64,000 nucleotides of DNA from Gari tellinella (Eukaryota > Mollusca > Bivalvia > Cardiida > Psammobiidae). This document shows positions 22,764-34,489 of the stretch, in pieces; the stretch's first letter is position 1; the number at the start of each line of letters is the position of its first letter. The DNA lies in the NCBI GenBank assembly GCA_922989275.2, contig OV277857.1, positions 81,523,321-81,587,320 of the forward strand, in the 5' to 3' direction. The notes below the pieces were generated by a model. It was not told the DNA's origin. It made no database searches and saw only the letters and a list, made by a program, of their open reading frames with translations. The position numbers and the translations under genes were made by a program.

Positions 22764-22945
22764 CCTGTATAGCTCAGTGGTAGAGCGTCCGCTTGCAGTG
22801 CGGGAGGTTGCGGGTTCAATCCCCGGCCGGGTCAAACCAAAGACTTAAAAATTGATTGGTAGTAATGGCTTCCCTCCTTGGTGCTCAGAATTTCGTGTTA
22901 GCATTACGACTGGTTCGTCGGTGTCAGGATAAAGTGTGCACCTAA
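22764..22945 (+). repeat. tRNA-derived SINE (tRNA-Cys-like head)
   Basis: CCTGTATAGCTCAGTGGTAG (A box) and GGTTGCGGGTTCAATCCCC (B box) with a GCA anticodon position give a tRNA-Cys-like fold, but the acceptor strands pair poorly. It runs on into AAGACTTAAAAATTGATTGG, CCTTGGTGCTCAGAATT and CGACTGGTTCGTCGGTGTCA, an arrangement I recall from SINEs widespread in molluscs (knowledge, not searched). So it is a SINE and not a tRNA gene. Confidence 0.75.
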
Positions 22946-23064
22946 AATGTGCCCCTTCTCATAATCATCAGTAAAAATGGTGTAGAAGTTATAAATAGAA
23001 AATATCCACGGATAAAGGTATGTACAGTTCTTCATCTCTACGACAACATCCACTGGGAGTTAAA

Positions 23065-23066
<2 letters not shown>

Positions 23067-23132
<66 letters not shown>
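23067..23132. repeat. (GT)n microsatellite
   Basis: About 33 uninterrupted GT units. Open frames through it are artefacts. Confidence 0.98.
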
Positions 23133-23133
<1 letters not shown>

Positions 23134-23179
23134 GTTCGGAGGGAGTTGTTATAGGGAGGGCAAAATTAAGACTTTGCCT

Positions 23180-23256
23180 ACATTTGCAAACAGCTTGAAT
23201 CCAGAAAAGAAGCCGCGTAAAGTGGCGTCTGATCATGATTCAAGCTATTGTTCAAC
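23180..23256. repeat. Degenerate GATC hairpin
   Basis: TTGCAAACAGCTTGAATCCAG ... GTCTGATCATGATTCAAGC. An eroded family A-type core without clear ends. Confidence 0.5.
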
Positions 23257-23297
23257 CGTCATTATATTCCTTCTGTCAAAATGTCAACGACGTAATA

Positions 23298-23543
23298 CAG
23301 TGGAGAATCTGTTATTCTTTCCCGTTTAAACGCAAACGTACGCAAACGCAAAGCACTAAAACGTAGAAAAGAACAACTTTTGGACAATTCTGATAATTCT
23401 TGTTTATCTTTGTGGCAAACAGTTTCGAGCCTGATCAGACGCCGGGTTACCCGGCGTCTGATCTGGCTCCAAACTGTTTGCACGGCAAATAATAGTTTTA
23501 GCGTAAACGCGTTTATTGGGAAAGAATAACAGATTCTCCACTG
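23298..23543 (-). mobile_element. Family G MITE
   Basis: TA-flanked CAGTGGAGAATCTGTTATTC ... GAATAACAGATTCTCCACTG, 246 bp, very close in sequence to 11106-11351 and 15354-15599. Core CTGATCAGACGCCGGG|TTACCCGGCGTCTGATCTGG. Confidence 0.87.
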
Positions 23544-23696
23544 TATGTAACGTTGTGAAAATACGACAGACGACAACGGTAAATTCCGATAATAAACTAG
23601 CATGCTGCCGCCCCCAAAGTTGAAATGCAAAGTCCACATCGAAACTCCGCCATGCCAGGTGAAAAATTCGGCCTATAATATATAAAATCAAAACAA

Positions 23697-24387
23697 AATG
23701 AAGATCCTGATCAGATGGTTCCTGACGTAGCCCTCTGATAAGGATCTTCAATTTTAGCAAAGTGTCCTTTAATGTAGGGAATGAGGGGGGGTATTGGCTG
23801 GGTTTAAGACGTTTGTTTACCTAAAATATATTAAATTAAATATAAGCCCAAGCAATTGTACCATGTGAGTATTTTTTATTAATTGGCTGTGAAAATGAAT
23901 TTGACCCCTGTGACCAACAAACAGGACATAATTCAATGTGTCCATTAACTCATTCACCCCTGAAACCTTAAAGGCACGATTCCAGTTTCCAATTACATAT
24001 AGTCCATGTTTGACTATTTAGTGTTGATGATATAGTATATTCCCTGATCAGACGGCTTCTTTATAAGTCATCTTATCAGGGTATACGTTGTTTGCATAAA
24101 TATATAGATCTACTATTTCTAAATGACGAACTGAAGATCCTGATAAGGTTACTGAAATAAACTTCTGATCAGGATATTCAATGGTTGCAAATAATGATGG
24201 CTAGATTTAACTCCTTCATTGCCTTTAACCGTGTACACTAGTAATTTGCAAGCAGTTCTGATCCAGATCAGACGCCGCGTAATGCGGTATCTGATTAGGA
24301 ATAAAAGCAAATAACATTCATTTCAATATTTCTATTGTAAAAATACTCAAAATTTAAATTTGATAAATAAAACCAGACGACAATGGT
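23697..24387. repeat. Eroded family E and A fragments
   Basis: Hairpins at 23697-23752 (GAAGATCCTGATCAGATGG ... CCCTCTGATAAGGATCTTC) and 24125-24187 (AAGATCCTGATAAGG ... TTCTGATCAGGAT). 23946-24120 looks like a family E element in reverse (TTAACTCATTCACCCCTGAAA ... CCCTGATCAGACGG). 24225-24385 is an eroded family A element with half its hairpin (GATCCAGATCAGACGCCGCG). No gene. Confidence 0.55.
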
Positions 24388-24639
24388 TTAACCCTTTACC
24401 TGATAGCATTGTTTCTAGTATTGAAGATATATGACTACTTAAAGCAGGTTGAAAGTAAAGCAGAATGCGCCCTAAGGCGCATTCTGCTTTACTTTCAGCC
24501 TGCTTTAAGCTATTAACTGCTAGAATAAGAAAAGTATTAAATATGACACATATTCATTAGGTCTAATTTGGAACTATTTTCTTCAGCGGATGAATAAAAT
24601 GAATGTGCTAAAAGTCTCTTCTATAAGGGAAAGGGTTAA
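24388..24639 (+). mobile_element. Family C MITE, complete
   Basis: TTAACCCTTTACCTGATAGC ... AAGGGAAAGGGTTAA, 252 bp. It differs from 3967-4219 at only a handful of positions visible by eye (for example ATATATGACT for ATATGTGACT, AGTCTCTTC for AGTCGCTTC, one lost base in TCATTAGG). The hairpin is intact. Confidence 0.88.
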
Positions 24640-25751
24640 AACTGATAACGTCATGTAAGTGAAGGGGTTAACACATACATTCATTTTGACAACCGCGACA
24701 GTCATTCCAGAAGCGAGGTTGTACGCAAGCGTAAAATGGCACCCATAACACAAGTTTAACACTAGTTACAAGTCTGATAATAAATATCATTGTTCTACAT
24801 GTTGTTTTTCAATGGTTTATCACTACCATATTCTTTAATAATTCTTACAAAATAGCCTATCACTGATTTATCAATCATCCTGACTATGAAACAATAAAGT
24901 CTGTGCAAAAAAGAGTAAACTAGCATTCACAGATTGCAGGGTCTGGCGCCAGTCTACATAACACAACATACGTTTATTGTAAAACAATTCTCTGTCCAGA
25001 ATACAAATGGCTGATAGGGATTGCATTATAATAAACATACATGCATGTATTGCGTGAACATTCGTATGCAAACATGTATATTTCTTCAAATCACAGGGTC
25101 CCAATTAAATCAAGTATTGCGAGGCTTATTTTTAACCACAACGTGTTGAGCACCAACGACGAGCTTACTCATTATTCACCAATGGTATACATGTGAATAG
25201 TACAGTTGTACTTTGCAACATTGCATGCTGACAATATGGACCCATATTCAGGTGATTCTTATATTTTGAAATGTATTCTTTTATAGTCTGGTTTCCAAAA
25301 AGTAAATTGGGACATACATTTCCGATCATAGCTCAACTAACAAAAGCGTGTATTTCTTTCGTGCTTGTAAACACGTGTTCTCGAAGGAGCATCTTTCAAA
25401 GTTAACAACTACTAATTTAATTTTTATTTGCAGATCATTTAACTTCTATTATCTAATCAATTTAAAATGCCCGTATCTCTTAACAAACACTACATATACA
25501 TATAATCTCGCGGCATAAAGCATACGTGTCCACTATTGATAATTTTGAGTAATAAAACAATAATAAAACATTTTGATGCGGTTGGCGAGTTATACATTAA
25601 TACAAGTACAAAATGATAACGATACATTTTATAGCGTTTAAATCATGACAATACGATATTACACAGTCGCGCAGTAAATCATGACCAAAATGAAAATCTG
25701 TATAAGATTCGATGTACAGTTCATTTAGGAAACCCGAACTAAGAAACACCA
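24640..25751. other. No gene recognised
   Basis: Low-complexity and AT-rich DNA. Near 25145-25215 a family E 5' half can be followed (CCAACGACGAGCTTACTC ... ATGTGAATAGTACAG). No exon or RNA gene is supported. Confidence 0.5.
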
Positions 25752-25969
25752 AGGGTCCTTTCATAAAACTTCATACGACAAAAACGGTCGTAAGTCATAA
25801 ATTTCAAATACATTTAATTTCCAATTTCTCTATCTAATCCTGTCTTGTGACATCTCTTTGGAATTGTCTTTTCCAAAGAGATGTCACAAGACAGGATTAG
25901 ATGGAGAAATAGATAATAATTGAGACTTTCGACAACATTTGTCGTACCAAGTTTAATGAAACGGGCCTC
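25752..25969 (+). mobile_element. Family B MITE
   Basis: AAGGGTCCTTTCATAAAAC ... GTTTAATGAAACGGGCC with hairpin arms TCTAATCCTGTCTTGTGAC / GTCACAAGACAGGATTAG. About 220 bp, shortened in the right arm. Confidence 0.8.
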
Positions 25970-26235
25970 TGAATTTTCGGCAAACCAATCATGGTCTAAG
26001 GAACCCTCTGTATTTGCAGTGTCATATGTTGTTGTTATTGTTGATTTTGTTGTAAATTCCTCAGATGTCTTGACGGAGTACCCAGGACTTGGGAAGTCCT
26101 GGTGAGTATGGCGTTCTATTGGAAGTCTAAGACTTATACAATTTCAGGAAATAAAAGGAACTAGTTCTACTGGCTTTGCAGTTTGCGGGTCCGTGTAATG
26201 GCGGCAAGAATTCACATGTAAATATCAGTTTTACC

Positions 26236-26490
26236 GGTTCGTTGCAGGTAATACTAAAAAAACATGTTGCTACATTTACGGTCACCAAAACAAAGCTTCA
26301 CATACATTGTACGTAAAAAAGCCTGTGCAGGAAAGTTTTGTACATGTACTACGAGTTACAACTGTTAACGGTTCGTTGCCGGTTACACACAGAAAACCTG
26401 CTGCTTCCTTCACGGTCACAAGAGACAGACTCACACACGTAAAAGGTATGTGCAGGAAAATATTGCACTACGAGTTGAAACTGTCAACTA
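26236..26490 (+). repeat. Two diverged tandem units of about 125-130 bp
   Basis: The order GGTTCGTTGC-GGT, AAAACATG/CCTGCTGC, TTCACGGTCAC, CACAYACRTAAAA, TGTGCAGGAAA, ACTACGAGTT occurs once from about 26236 and again from about 26366. The open frames across it are probably incidental. 26491-26824 holds nothing recognised. Confidence 0.6.
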
Positions 26491-26824
26491 ACACTACACA
26501 TGCATAATCTATTCTGAGTCAGAGAGCTCACTAAAACACGCCCGTTCATCTCGAAAACGTATGGAAGTCTAAGACTAATATTTCAGAAGAAAAAAATCCA
26601 AAGATAAAAGGAAATATTTCAGAAAAAAAATCAGAGATAAAAGGAATACATTAATCTTACCCTGTTCACACGGCTAAAAGTTTAAAATATTTTATATATG
26701 ACAGTAAACCTTCTGACTTTGGAATTTAAGGATACACGGCTATAGGAAGACCTTTAGTAGTTATCGTGTTTTTTAATATTAATAAACAAGCGTGCATAAT
26801 GATACCTCGTATTTGAAACTCCTT

Positions 26825-27143
26825 CTATCGTCTCTTCATTTGACACATATAGTTATATTTTGCCTGTTTTTAGATTTTAAATCCAAACAACGTTCGACCA
26901 GCGTATCGCACACGACGTAACGTTTTCAAGGGTCGTCTTTGTATTTGTTTAGAAATTCGACGCGGAAAACGTTTATAGATTACAAATGCTTAAGAATTTG
27001 TTCGGCTTGTAAGAATATCATATTTATATACGGGATCGATAACCGTTTCTAATGCGTCCTACCGGTTATTGGCAGTCTTGTGTATGGTTTACTGACAGTT
27101 TCCTTAACAAATTTGCTACTATGTAAAGTAACGTATATCATTA
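26825..27143 (-). repeat. Penelope-like element 3' pLTR (left copy)
   Basis: A diverged direct repeat of 30541-30830: matching blocks TCATTTGA, GCGT-TCGCACACGA, AACGTTTATAGATTACAAATG, GGTTATTGG, TTCCTTAACAAAT and AGTAACGTATA occur in the same order. Penelope-like elements are often flanked by such pseudo-LTRs. It lies just outside the palindrome; the right arm ends without it. Similarity is moderate, so the two pLTRs have diverged far more than the two arms have. Confidence 0.65.
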
Positions 27144-27170
27144 TATACAGTTTCTAAACGACAACGTGTG

Positions 27171-27259
27171 GGCCTTAAGTGGATATTGGCCCGACTAAGG
27201 TTAATACTTGACACGAGTGTCAATATAACCTTAGAAGGGCCAATGAGCGCTAAAGGCCC
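27171..27259. repeat. Hairpin near the outer palindrome boundary
   Basis: GGCCTTAAGTGGATATTGGC ... ACTCGTGTCA ... GGCCAATGAGCGCTAAAGGCC forms an imperfect hairpin. The mirror copy is at 44245-44333, 27 bp inside the outer end of the right arm. Confidence 0.65.
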
Positions 27260-27660
27260 GGTATTGCCATGGTGTGACTTGGTTTTAGTATAAGTGTCAG
27301 AAAAAGAGATATAGGAAGTGCAGTTTTAAAAGACAAACACGCTGCATGAATTTATCGAATGTATTTTCCTCAGCATTTTATTTAGAATGTGTGTGTGTAT
27401 ATATAGGAAAAATTAAATAAATGACTTCACATGCCTTGATATGTAAGTTTTAATGTGATAAACAAACATGTTTCGCCATTACGGCTCTTCAGTGTTATAC
27501 GGTATCGTGGTAACGACGTCGCGTAACGTCGTCCCAACCAATACGTCAGTGTGACGTCATGACGCGACGTCGTATTATTTCTTTTAATTTCAAGTGTAAT
27601 TTTGGAAGGAAAACTTATTAAGCGCCTGTATTTAAATCTGGTTAAAAACATTTTATAAAT

Positions 27661-27832
27661 ACACATTACCAGTTGACAGCGCGATACAGAGTGATGTATT
27701 TAGCTCGAGACGTTTTTGGCGGAAATAGCCGTTCTGACGAGCGCCTTGGCGCGAGTCTGATCGGTAGTTTCCGCCAAAAACGTCGAGAGCTAAATGCAAC
27801 ACTCTGTTGCGCACTGCCAACTGGTGATGTGT
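27661..27832. repeat. 172-bp hairpin downstream of the Penelope ORFs
   Basis: Ends ACACATTACCAGTTG / CAACTGGTGATGTGT, arms with CTCGAGACGTTTTTGGCGGA / TTCCGCCAAAAACGTCGAGAG. It lies in what would be the 3' untranslated part of the Penelope-like element (minus strand). The mirror copy is at 43672-43843. Confidence 0.75.
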
Positions 27833-27981
27833 TTATTATATGCCTTGAATACAAACCAGAAACAACTAAATAGTTGTTTAAATCATTTCATATCCAAAAT
27901 TTATTAGTTATTTGAAGCAGAACAAGATTTTTTGTATGTCACAAAGAATAACGCGGCACTCGTACATGTACGTAAATGACG

Positions 27982-30537
27982 TCACGTCAAATCGAAAGCG
28001 AGGTCAGCGTAAAATACAAAGTGGCTGATACAAGGAGGCTGATACAGACTCTTGTATTTTACTCTGCAAATACACGCGGAAACGCTCGATATCACTCGAA
28101 GGCATATAATAATGTACGTTTCTTTTATTAACCTAGTCGACGTACTGTCTGTGTTCATTTTGTAAAATGGAAATATAGAAAAGTTTGGGTCGGTTGAGCA
28201 ACACATGTCTATGTGTGCGCTTAGGGGCAGCTGTCTTGTTGCCGGGTCGCGTATTTGTTGGGCATGAACAGTACGTCTGTTGCGTAACTTGTCGCCTGTT
28301 TGACCTATGCAATATTTGTTGCACCCATTACAAATCATTGTATATATATATAGGATATTACATGAGTGTTGATAATTTATTGGATTTATTAAACGAGTCT
28401 TTTAGAAAACGATAAAAACGAGGCTTTGCCGAGTTTTTATCGTTTTCTAAACCAACGACTTTGATAAATCCAATAAATTATTAACACGAATGTTATATTC
28501 TTTTTATAACAAAACCTAGAAATGTTATTTATCACAGCCTTTGAGGTCAAGTGAATGCTAAGCGCGATATAAGTAGATCTATACAGGAAAAAAGTTGTTC
28601 CAAATTAACCCCGTTCACTAGCATAATGCTTATGTTGTTATATGTATTAATAAACACTTTCATGTAGATCTAATATTAATTAATTACACCAAAAATCTAT
28701 AAATTGAATCTACATGATGGAATGAAGACGTTGGAAATCGAACGCGCATAGAACGCATTTTAACGACGTCACAAGTAAACGACGTCGTGGCGTACCTCAT
28801 TTGCATAGTTATATAACTAGTTATATATGACATTTAACAACGGGTGTTATTCAACGCTTACGCCGTCTGTTATGTTATTATTAACGTTTGAAACCTCACA
28901 GGACATATTTTGTCTTACATAGAATTTTTTCCCTTTAAAATCAAAATTTGAACCCTCTATGAGATATTTGCACAAACCGCATCTTGGTGTATTGCAACGC
29001 GTTACATTATATCTTGTGTTTGTGTCTTGTATTGTATCGTCAAATCTTGCTCGCGTTAATGATTTTTTTGAGGTTTGGCATCTGTCTCTTACTTTTATGA
29101 ATCTAGAGTTTTCTAATGACTTTGACATGACCTCGTCGCTATACAGTATTGGGAGGTAATTTCGCATTTCGTTGAATATTTCTGGATTTTTAGGGTTAAA
29201 GGTTGAATGTCTTCGTTTTGTTTACTTTGAACATTTAACAGTGTGTTTCTTGGTATGTTTATAGCCTTAGTAATTCCTGTTTGTACTACTGTTTTAGGAT
29301 AGTTTCTTTTTGAGAGCGATTCCGAAAGTTCTTTTAGAAACTATTGTACATATTCTTCTAGCTAAGTTGTATGGGATGGCTATTTTTGTGTGTTTTGGAT
29401 GACATGATTTAAAATCTAAATATTGTTTTGAATCAGTATCTTTAAAATAAATGTCTGTTTCTAATTTGTCATACTTTTTGTAGAGTAAAATGTCTAAAAA
29501 GGATAATTGATTTTCATCATATTCTATGGTAAATTTGATGTCAGGGTGAATATTATTAAGAATTTCATGAAACTCATTTAATTTGTCAAGTGTATCATTC
29601 CAAATTGAAAAACAGTCGTCGGGATATCTTTTCCAGTGTTATTTAATATGAGCTGCAAGTTTGTTATCAAATTTTAGTTCTAATTTTTCATATAAAAGTT
29701 CTTCTAGATAGCCAAGTACAAGCGTTGCATAAGTAGGGGCAAATTTAGTTCCCATTGATGTTCCTTTAATTTGAGTATAGTACTGATTGTTAAATGAGAA
29801 ATTATTATTTTCTAGAATTGTTTTAATTGATGCCAAAATAAAGTCCTCGCTAAAACGGATGTGTATTAGTTCTGGGTGCTTGTCTAACCAACATTCAATT
29901 GCTTGCAGACCTAGGTCGTGTGAGATATTGGTATAGAGGCTCGTAACATCAAATGATACAAGACATGATTTAGGATCTATATTTGATGGGATATGATTTA
30001 GAAAGTCTAGGTCATCTCTAACCTGGCTTTTAACATGCGTAACGTATGGCTTAAGTAAAATGTCCACTAGATTACTTAGTCTATGTGTTTCACACACTGG
30101 GCCTGCAACAATTGGTCTAAATTTTAAATCACTTGGATTAGTAATTTCAACGTAATCTGTGTTTATATTTTTGCAACCTTCCTTAATTTGTTGACTTTTG
30201 TGAATTTTCGGAAGTCATAGAACTGACTTGCTTTAGCTTCAAATTTAATTAAGTAGTCCATTTCCTTTGCTGTGAGATTAACATTGAGTTCAAATAAGTC
30301 TTTAATTTTCTTAAAGGTTTTAGTAGAGCATTGCTCATTTGTTTTGTTATAAAAGTCTTTATCCGATAGCATATCCAGTATTTTATTTTTGTAAAATTCA
30401 ACGTTCATAATTACAATACCTCCACCCTTATCTGCTTCTTTAATAATAATTGAATTGTCGTTTATATATATATTCAGTTCCAAAAATGTGTAAAGCTTAG
30501 AAAAACAACGATTTGAGGGATTCCTCATATTTCTCAC
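27982..30537 (-). pseudogene. Penelope-like retroelement, left copy (RT + GIY-YIG), dead
   Basis: Read on the minus strand from 30537: an N-terminal segment (MRNMRNPSNRCFSKL..., 30163-30537), the reverse transcriptase (29639-30097 with SFDVTSLYTN and KGTSMGTKFAPTYA, then YLDD after an in-frame stop), a linker (28847-29167, with RCNTPRCGLCKY) and a GIY-YIG endonuclease (27982-28338, CNGCNKYCIGQTGDKLRNRR). This RT then GIY-YIG order defines EN+ Penelope-like elements, which copy RNA into DNA at a nicked target. It is broken by frameshifts, the stop before the YLDD motif, and a 540-bp insertion between linker and endonuclease. The right copy at 40967-43525 carries the same lesions. Confidence 0.88.
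28344..28882 (-). mobile_element. Insertion splitting the Penelope linker from its endonuclease
   Basis: About 540 bp of non-coding DNA sits where the reading should pass from CEVSNV to the MICNGC start of GIY-YIG. One end (28355-28497) is a strong hairpin, GATAATTTATTGGATTTATT ... TTTAGAAAACGATAAAAAC|GAGGCTTTGCCGAG|TTTTTATCG.... The element is unassigned; its exact ends are uncertain. Confidence 0.6.
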
Positions 30538-30540
30538 ATC

Positions 30541-30830
30541 TTATAGTGTCCTTTCATTTGATACCTTCAAAACTTTTCTTGTATTTTTGTTTCTAAACCC
30601 AATAAACGACTGGCAAGCGTCTCGTGCAATATGTAAAGTTTACATTTGTATTGTTGCAAAGTTCAACGTCGTCAACGTTTATAGGATACAAATACATTAA
30701 CATTAGTTAGGTTTCATTGGGAACAATAACAGGTTATTGGGTATCCTTTGGGTTATGGGTACCTCGGCGAGTGTATTTCATGTATATACAGTTGTCCTTA
30801 ACAAATAAGGAACTATAATAGTAACGTATA
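30541..30830 (-). repeat. Penelope-like element 5' pLTR (left copy)
   Basis: Lies immediately upstream of the N-terminal frame on the minus strand and matches 26825-27143 block by block. Blocks: TCATTTGATACC, GCAAGCGTCTCGTGCAA, CAACGTTTATAGGATACAAA, AGGTTATTGGG, CCTTAACAAATAAGG, AGTAACGTATA. The mirror copy is at 40674-40963. Confidence 0.65.
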
Positions 30831-32605
30831 CAATAAACCATTTTGCTGAGTCCGAAAGGGTTCACCTTCCATAGTATTCGATTGACATACATAATATATA
30901 ACAAGTTAAAATGCTTTTAGCTGAAGAGGAACTAGTTACGGACTAGGGGAGATAACCCTTAACTTTTCACATGACAGATAACGATAGCAGCTATCAGGAG
31001 CTGGGACCCGTTTTACGAAACGTCGTAAGTCATATTCTAAACTTCCCAATTATTATTTATTTCTCCACCTAATCCTTTCTTGTAACACCTCTTTGGAATC
31101 GCCTTGAAAAGACAATTTCAACGAAATGTCACAAGACAGGATCAGATGGAGAAACCAGATACTAGATCTAGATGTATTTCAAAGTTTTGACTTACGACCG
31201 TTTTTATCGTACGACGTTTAAAAGGCGGTCCCCTTCTCTACATTAATTAACAAACACATATAATATGAAATTAAAGATTTTACGTAGATTAAGATAGCTG
31301 GTGTCTTCTTTTAAATGTATTACATAATGGACATAATACATAATATTCAAGTTTATGCAAATATTAATAAAAAAAAAGTCGACACGGTTTGTTTTTTCAA
31401 AACATCATTGATCTTTTGGACCAAAGGAGCCTCGATTTAAAACCTTTAGCGGGAGACATGAACGAAGTATATGTATTATATAGAAAACACCGTTACAAAA
31501 CCAACACAAGCATTAAAAAGACATACGCCAATCAAATTACTCACAAAACTCATCTCTCAATACAGTATTGCAGATATTTAGAGAGGTATTAACCAAAACA
31601 AATGTCAATTTATACATGGAAAAGAACACCCGGAGCGAATTTTGTAGGATAGAGTTTTTGTTAATAGAACAAAAAGTTGTTTCCCTTACATTTGATAGGA
31701 CATTAGACCAGCATGTATCAAACATACAGCTCATCAAGTAATATCAATCAAAATTTTAATAATTCTTAAACATGGTCAAGGATTTTGGGATTCAATAATA
31801 TGTACTTAAAAGATTCACATGTCATGCAGATAATCACAAGACACTCGACTTATGTTTAGAAAAATATAAAAATGGTCCAGCCAAAACTCATTATGTTAAA
31901 GAACTCTATAGATAGGCGACTAGTTAATGCATAATCAAATTAATACAGAAGGCTCACAACTGACCTTTGTGTATTACTTTTGTCCTGAACCCTATAGGCG
32001 AGGAGTACACTCGTCATTTACAATGTACCAGTTAATGGTAAACTTGTTATGCGAAAGCATTGTAGAACCACATCATAGAAATTCTATTACAAAAAAATGG
32101 ACTCGACTGAATGAGAAATTGGAATTGTTTGTATTATAAGTGTTGAAATTGAAAGGGTTAAACAGCCACCTGTATCTTCTTTTGTGTAATAGCTATACAC
32201 AGGTTTCGAAAGCGGCCATCAGAAAAGGAGTGGGTTTATTCTCAACAATATACGAAACTAAGGTGGCTATTCGTCAATGCATTAGAATAGCAATTTACAG
32301 AAAGCTTTCATATGCGTTTTCTGCTTGCGTTAAAAAGTCACTCGTCTTTAACGCCTTCGGAGCCACAGGGCACAGGCATTACTTTTATTTAACAGCGCAG
32401 TCCAGATCGATGTCATCTAACATGTGATCTTGAACCGGCTAACTTTTCCTATACAGTTTTCAAGCTACAACCTTATAATGTGGCAGTGTGTTTGCACATA
32501 CAGATCTACCATAGATGTGCATGTGCACAGGATTTTGATTTGCTTTAATTTTTCACAAAATTACAGCAAGCCGGGGGGGGGTGAAGGTGAAGGTGGTCAT
32601 CATAT
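30831..32605 (+). repeat. Palindrome arm outside the Penelope element
   Basis: Non-coding DNA present three times (here, mirrored at 38899-40673, and directly at about 46804-48597). It includes a family B MITE (31003-31233), a family E remnant (about 31977-32161, ACCCTATAGGCGAGGAGTAC ... GAAAGGGTTAAAC) and a G tract of 9 at 32573-32581. Short open frames recur in all copies simply because the DNA is duplicated. Confidence 0.75.
31003..31233 (+). mobile_element. Family B MITE (left arm)
   Basis: GGGACCCGTTTTACGAAACG ... CGTTTAAAAGGCGGTCCCC with arms TCCTTTCTTGTAACACCTC and GTCACAAGACAGGATCAG. More diverged than other family B copies. The same insertion is at 40271-40501 (inverted) and 46977-47207 (direct), so it predates the duplications. 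Confidence 0.8.
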
Positions 32606-32764
32606 TAGTCCGGTTGCCAACCCCCTGATTTTTCGATAAGTGTGTTTTGCCGTCCGTACAAAGTTTTTTTGCTGTTTCTATACCTCTGAGGTGTGCTCTT
32701 TAAGAATCTGAATGATGCCACTCTGGCACCTTTGGGCAATCCGCACAATATGCAAATTAAGGCC

Positions 32765-33335
32765 GCCATTACTGAAAATATTGTTTTCATCAATATCTCA
32801 GAAACTATGCATGGTATCAACATAATTGTGGTGTCTATCCCAATGTTTTGAGGGGTAAAGAATCAGATAAAGCCATTTTAGTAACGATCACTGCGATATT
32901 TTGTGCTGAATAGGCATAATAAGGCAGCCATTACTGAAAATCTCGTTTTCGTTATTATCTCAGTGCCCGTGCATGGTAGCAAACTAATGTTGGTGTCTAT
33001 CTCCATGTTTTGAGGGGTAAAGAATCGGATTAAGCCATTTTAGTAAAGATCACACCAATATTTTGTGCTGAAAGGGCATATTGAGGCAGCCATTACTGAA
33101 AATCTCGTTTTCGTTATTATCTCAGTGCCCGTGCATGGTAGCAAACTAATGTTGGTTTCTATCTCCATGTTTTGAGGGGTAAACAATCAGATTAAGCCAT
33201 TTTAGTAAAGATCACACCAACAATGTGTGCTTAATAGGCATATTTAGGCAGCCATTACTGAACATCTCATTTTTGTCAGTATCTCAAAATTATTAAAGTT
33301 TCAATCCCCATTTTGCGAGAGGTTAAGAATCAGAT
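32765..33335 (+). repeat. Left subterminal direct repeats (about 160 bp x 3-4)
   Basis: The marker GCCATTACTGAAAATCTCGTTT recurs near 32765, 32930, 33090 and 33250. Each unit also holds TTTTGAGGGGTAAAGAATC and GCCATTTTAGTAAAGATCAC. The right end of the element has the same repeats inverted. Confidence 0.85.
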
Positions 33336-33780
33336 TAACCCCTTACTGATGAAAGAAATTGTTGTCTGCTAAAGTTTTCGTCTGCTTCAATTTTCAAACT
33401 TCTTCAAAGTCGCTCAAAATTGGTGAAGCTTTTCTGCAAAATATGCAAAAGAAGGACCACCATTATTGATGCGACGGTCGAGTCTACGTTCTCTTTGTGT
33501 CGTCTGTCTGGTGTGTGTTCATCATTTATATAAGAGCATTAAAAGAATGGTCATACCTCAGCTAGCTTAAGAATTCTTAGGTTCATTTTTTTGACAATAT
33601 ATATACATTCTAAGTTCCTTTTCAATAGTTTAACGACCGCAAAATTAGGATGATGCTGACAGTGATATTTACTCTTGAATTTAATAAGTCCTTACGGTAG
33701 CCGACAACAATGTAAAGTCGTACTTTATCCCTAACCGAACATAATAAAAGACTGATACACGCACAAACACCGCGGCAGAC

Positions 33781-34014
33781 GTGGTCCAGTAGTAGCACAC
33801 TCGACTACGATACCAAGGGTCGTGAGTTTGACCCCCCGCTGGACCAGGTCCTTCGGATGAGACTTTACACTAGGCATATAAAAAACCAGAGAACCCTGTC
33901 GAAAGTAAGAGTAAGACATCGCGCCCAGATTTCTGTATCCGCTGCCCTCTCTTTTGGATGTCCAATTAGCCCATATATTGCAGAAAAGGATTTTTACAAA
34001 CAAATAAACAAAAA
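33781..34014 (+). repeat. tRNA-derived SINE inside the TIR element
   Basis: The tRNA-like head GGTCCAGTAGTAGCACACTC ... GTGAGTTTGACCCCCCGCTG is followed by GGTCCTTCGGATGAGAC, a body motif I recall from common molluscan SINEs, and ends in ACAAACAAATAAACAAAAA. The gap from 33340 to 33780 holds nothing recognised. Confidence 0.65.
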
Positions 34015-34489
34015 TTCGGGCAGTTGTTGCTTTGCGGTCAAAGGAGGCACACAGAAATATAGCTCTAGATTTTAGGCGGTTGGTTTAGACAGTATACTTG
34101 TACTTTGAAGTAGTGCAGAGTACCAAGGTGAAAGTCAGAAATATATATAGTTCTGTTAGTGTAGCTTAGCTGATTCCGAAAAGTGAAACCTCCAAACCGT
34201 GACTGGGCGCTTGTAGGTCATACACATCGCCCGTGCTCGCCTGAATTGCCGAACCATAGGCAAAGAAGGCACTGAGCATCATACACTCAGGAAAGTCCAT
34301 CAATAGTCAATTATCAAAATGTTGATGATCAGCCGTTGATCGTCATAAGAGCTGAGCAATTTGAGTATATCTCATCAACAACAGTAGCTGGGCACCTATG
34401 GCAGTTGGTAGTTAAGTGAGGGAATCGACGACCCATACCTGATCCATACAGGCAGGAACACACGCTGCACAACTCCTCAGGTTAAGAAT

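Noticed and set aside
22764..22836. Possible functional tRNA-Cys gene
   Set aside because: A and B boxes are good, but the acceptor strands do not pair and the sequence continues into a SINE body.
22949..23329. 126-residue open frame with a Cys-Val run
   Set aside because: It passes through the GT microsatellite and part of a family G MITE.
30843..30870. CTGAGTCCGAAAGGG in the Penelope flank, since these elements can carry hammerhead ribozymes
   Set aside because: The CTGATGA core is incomplete and no cleavage-site stem is visible; no convincing hammerhead was seen in either pLTR.
31389..32427. Set of open frames (67, 70 and 95 residues) conserved in three copies
   Set aside because: Conservation is at DNA level across the duplicated block, including non-coding parts; no start, splice or family support.
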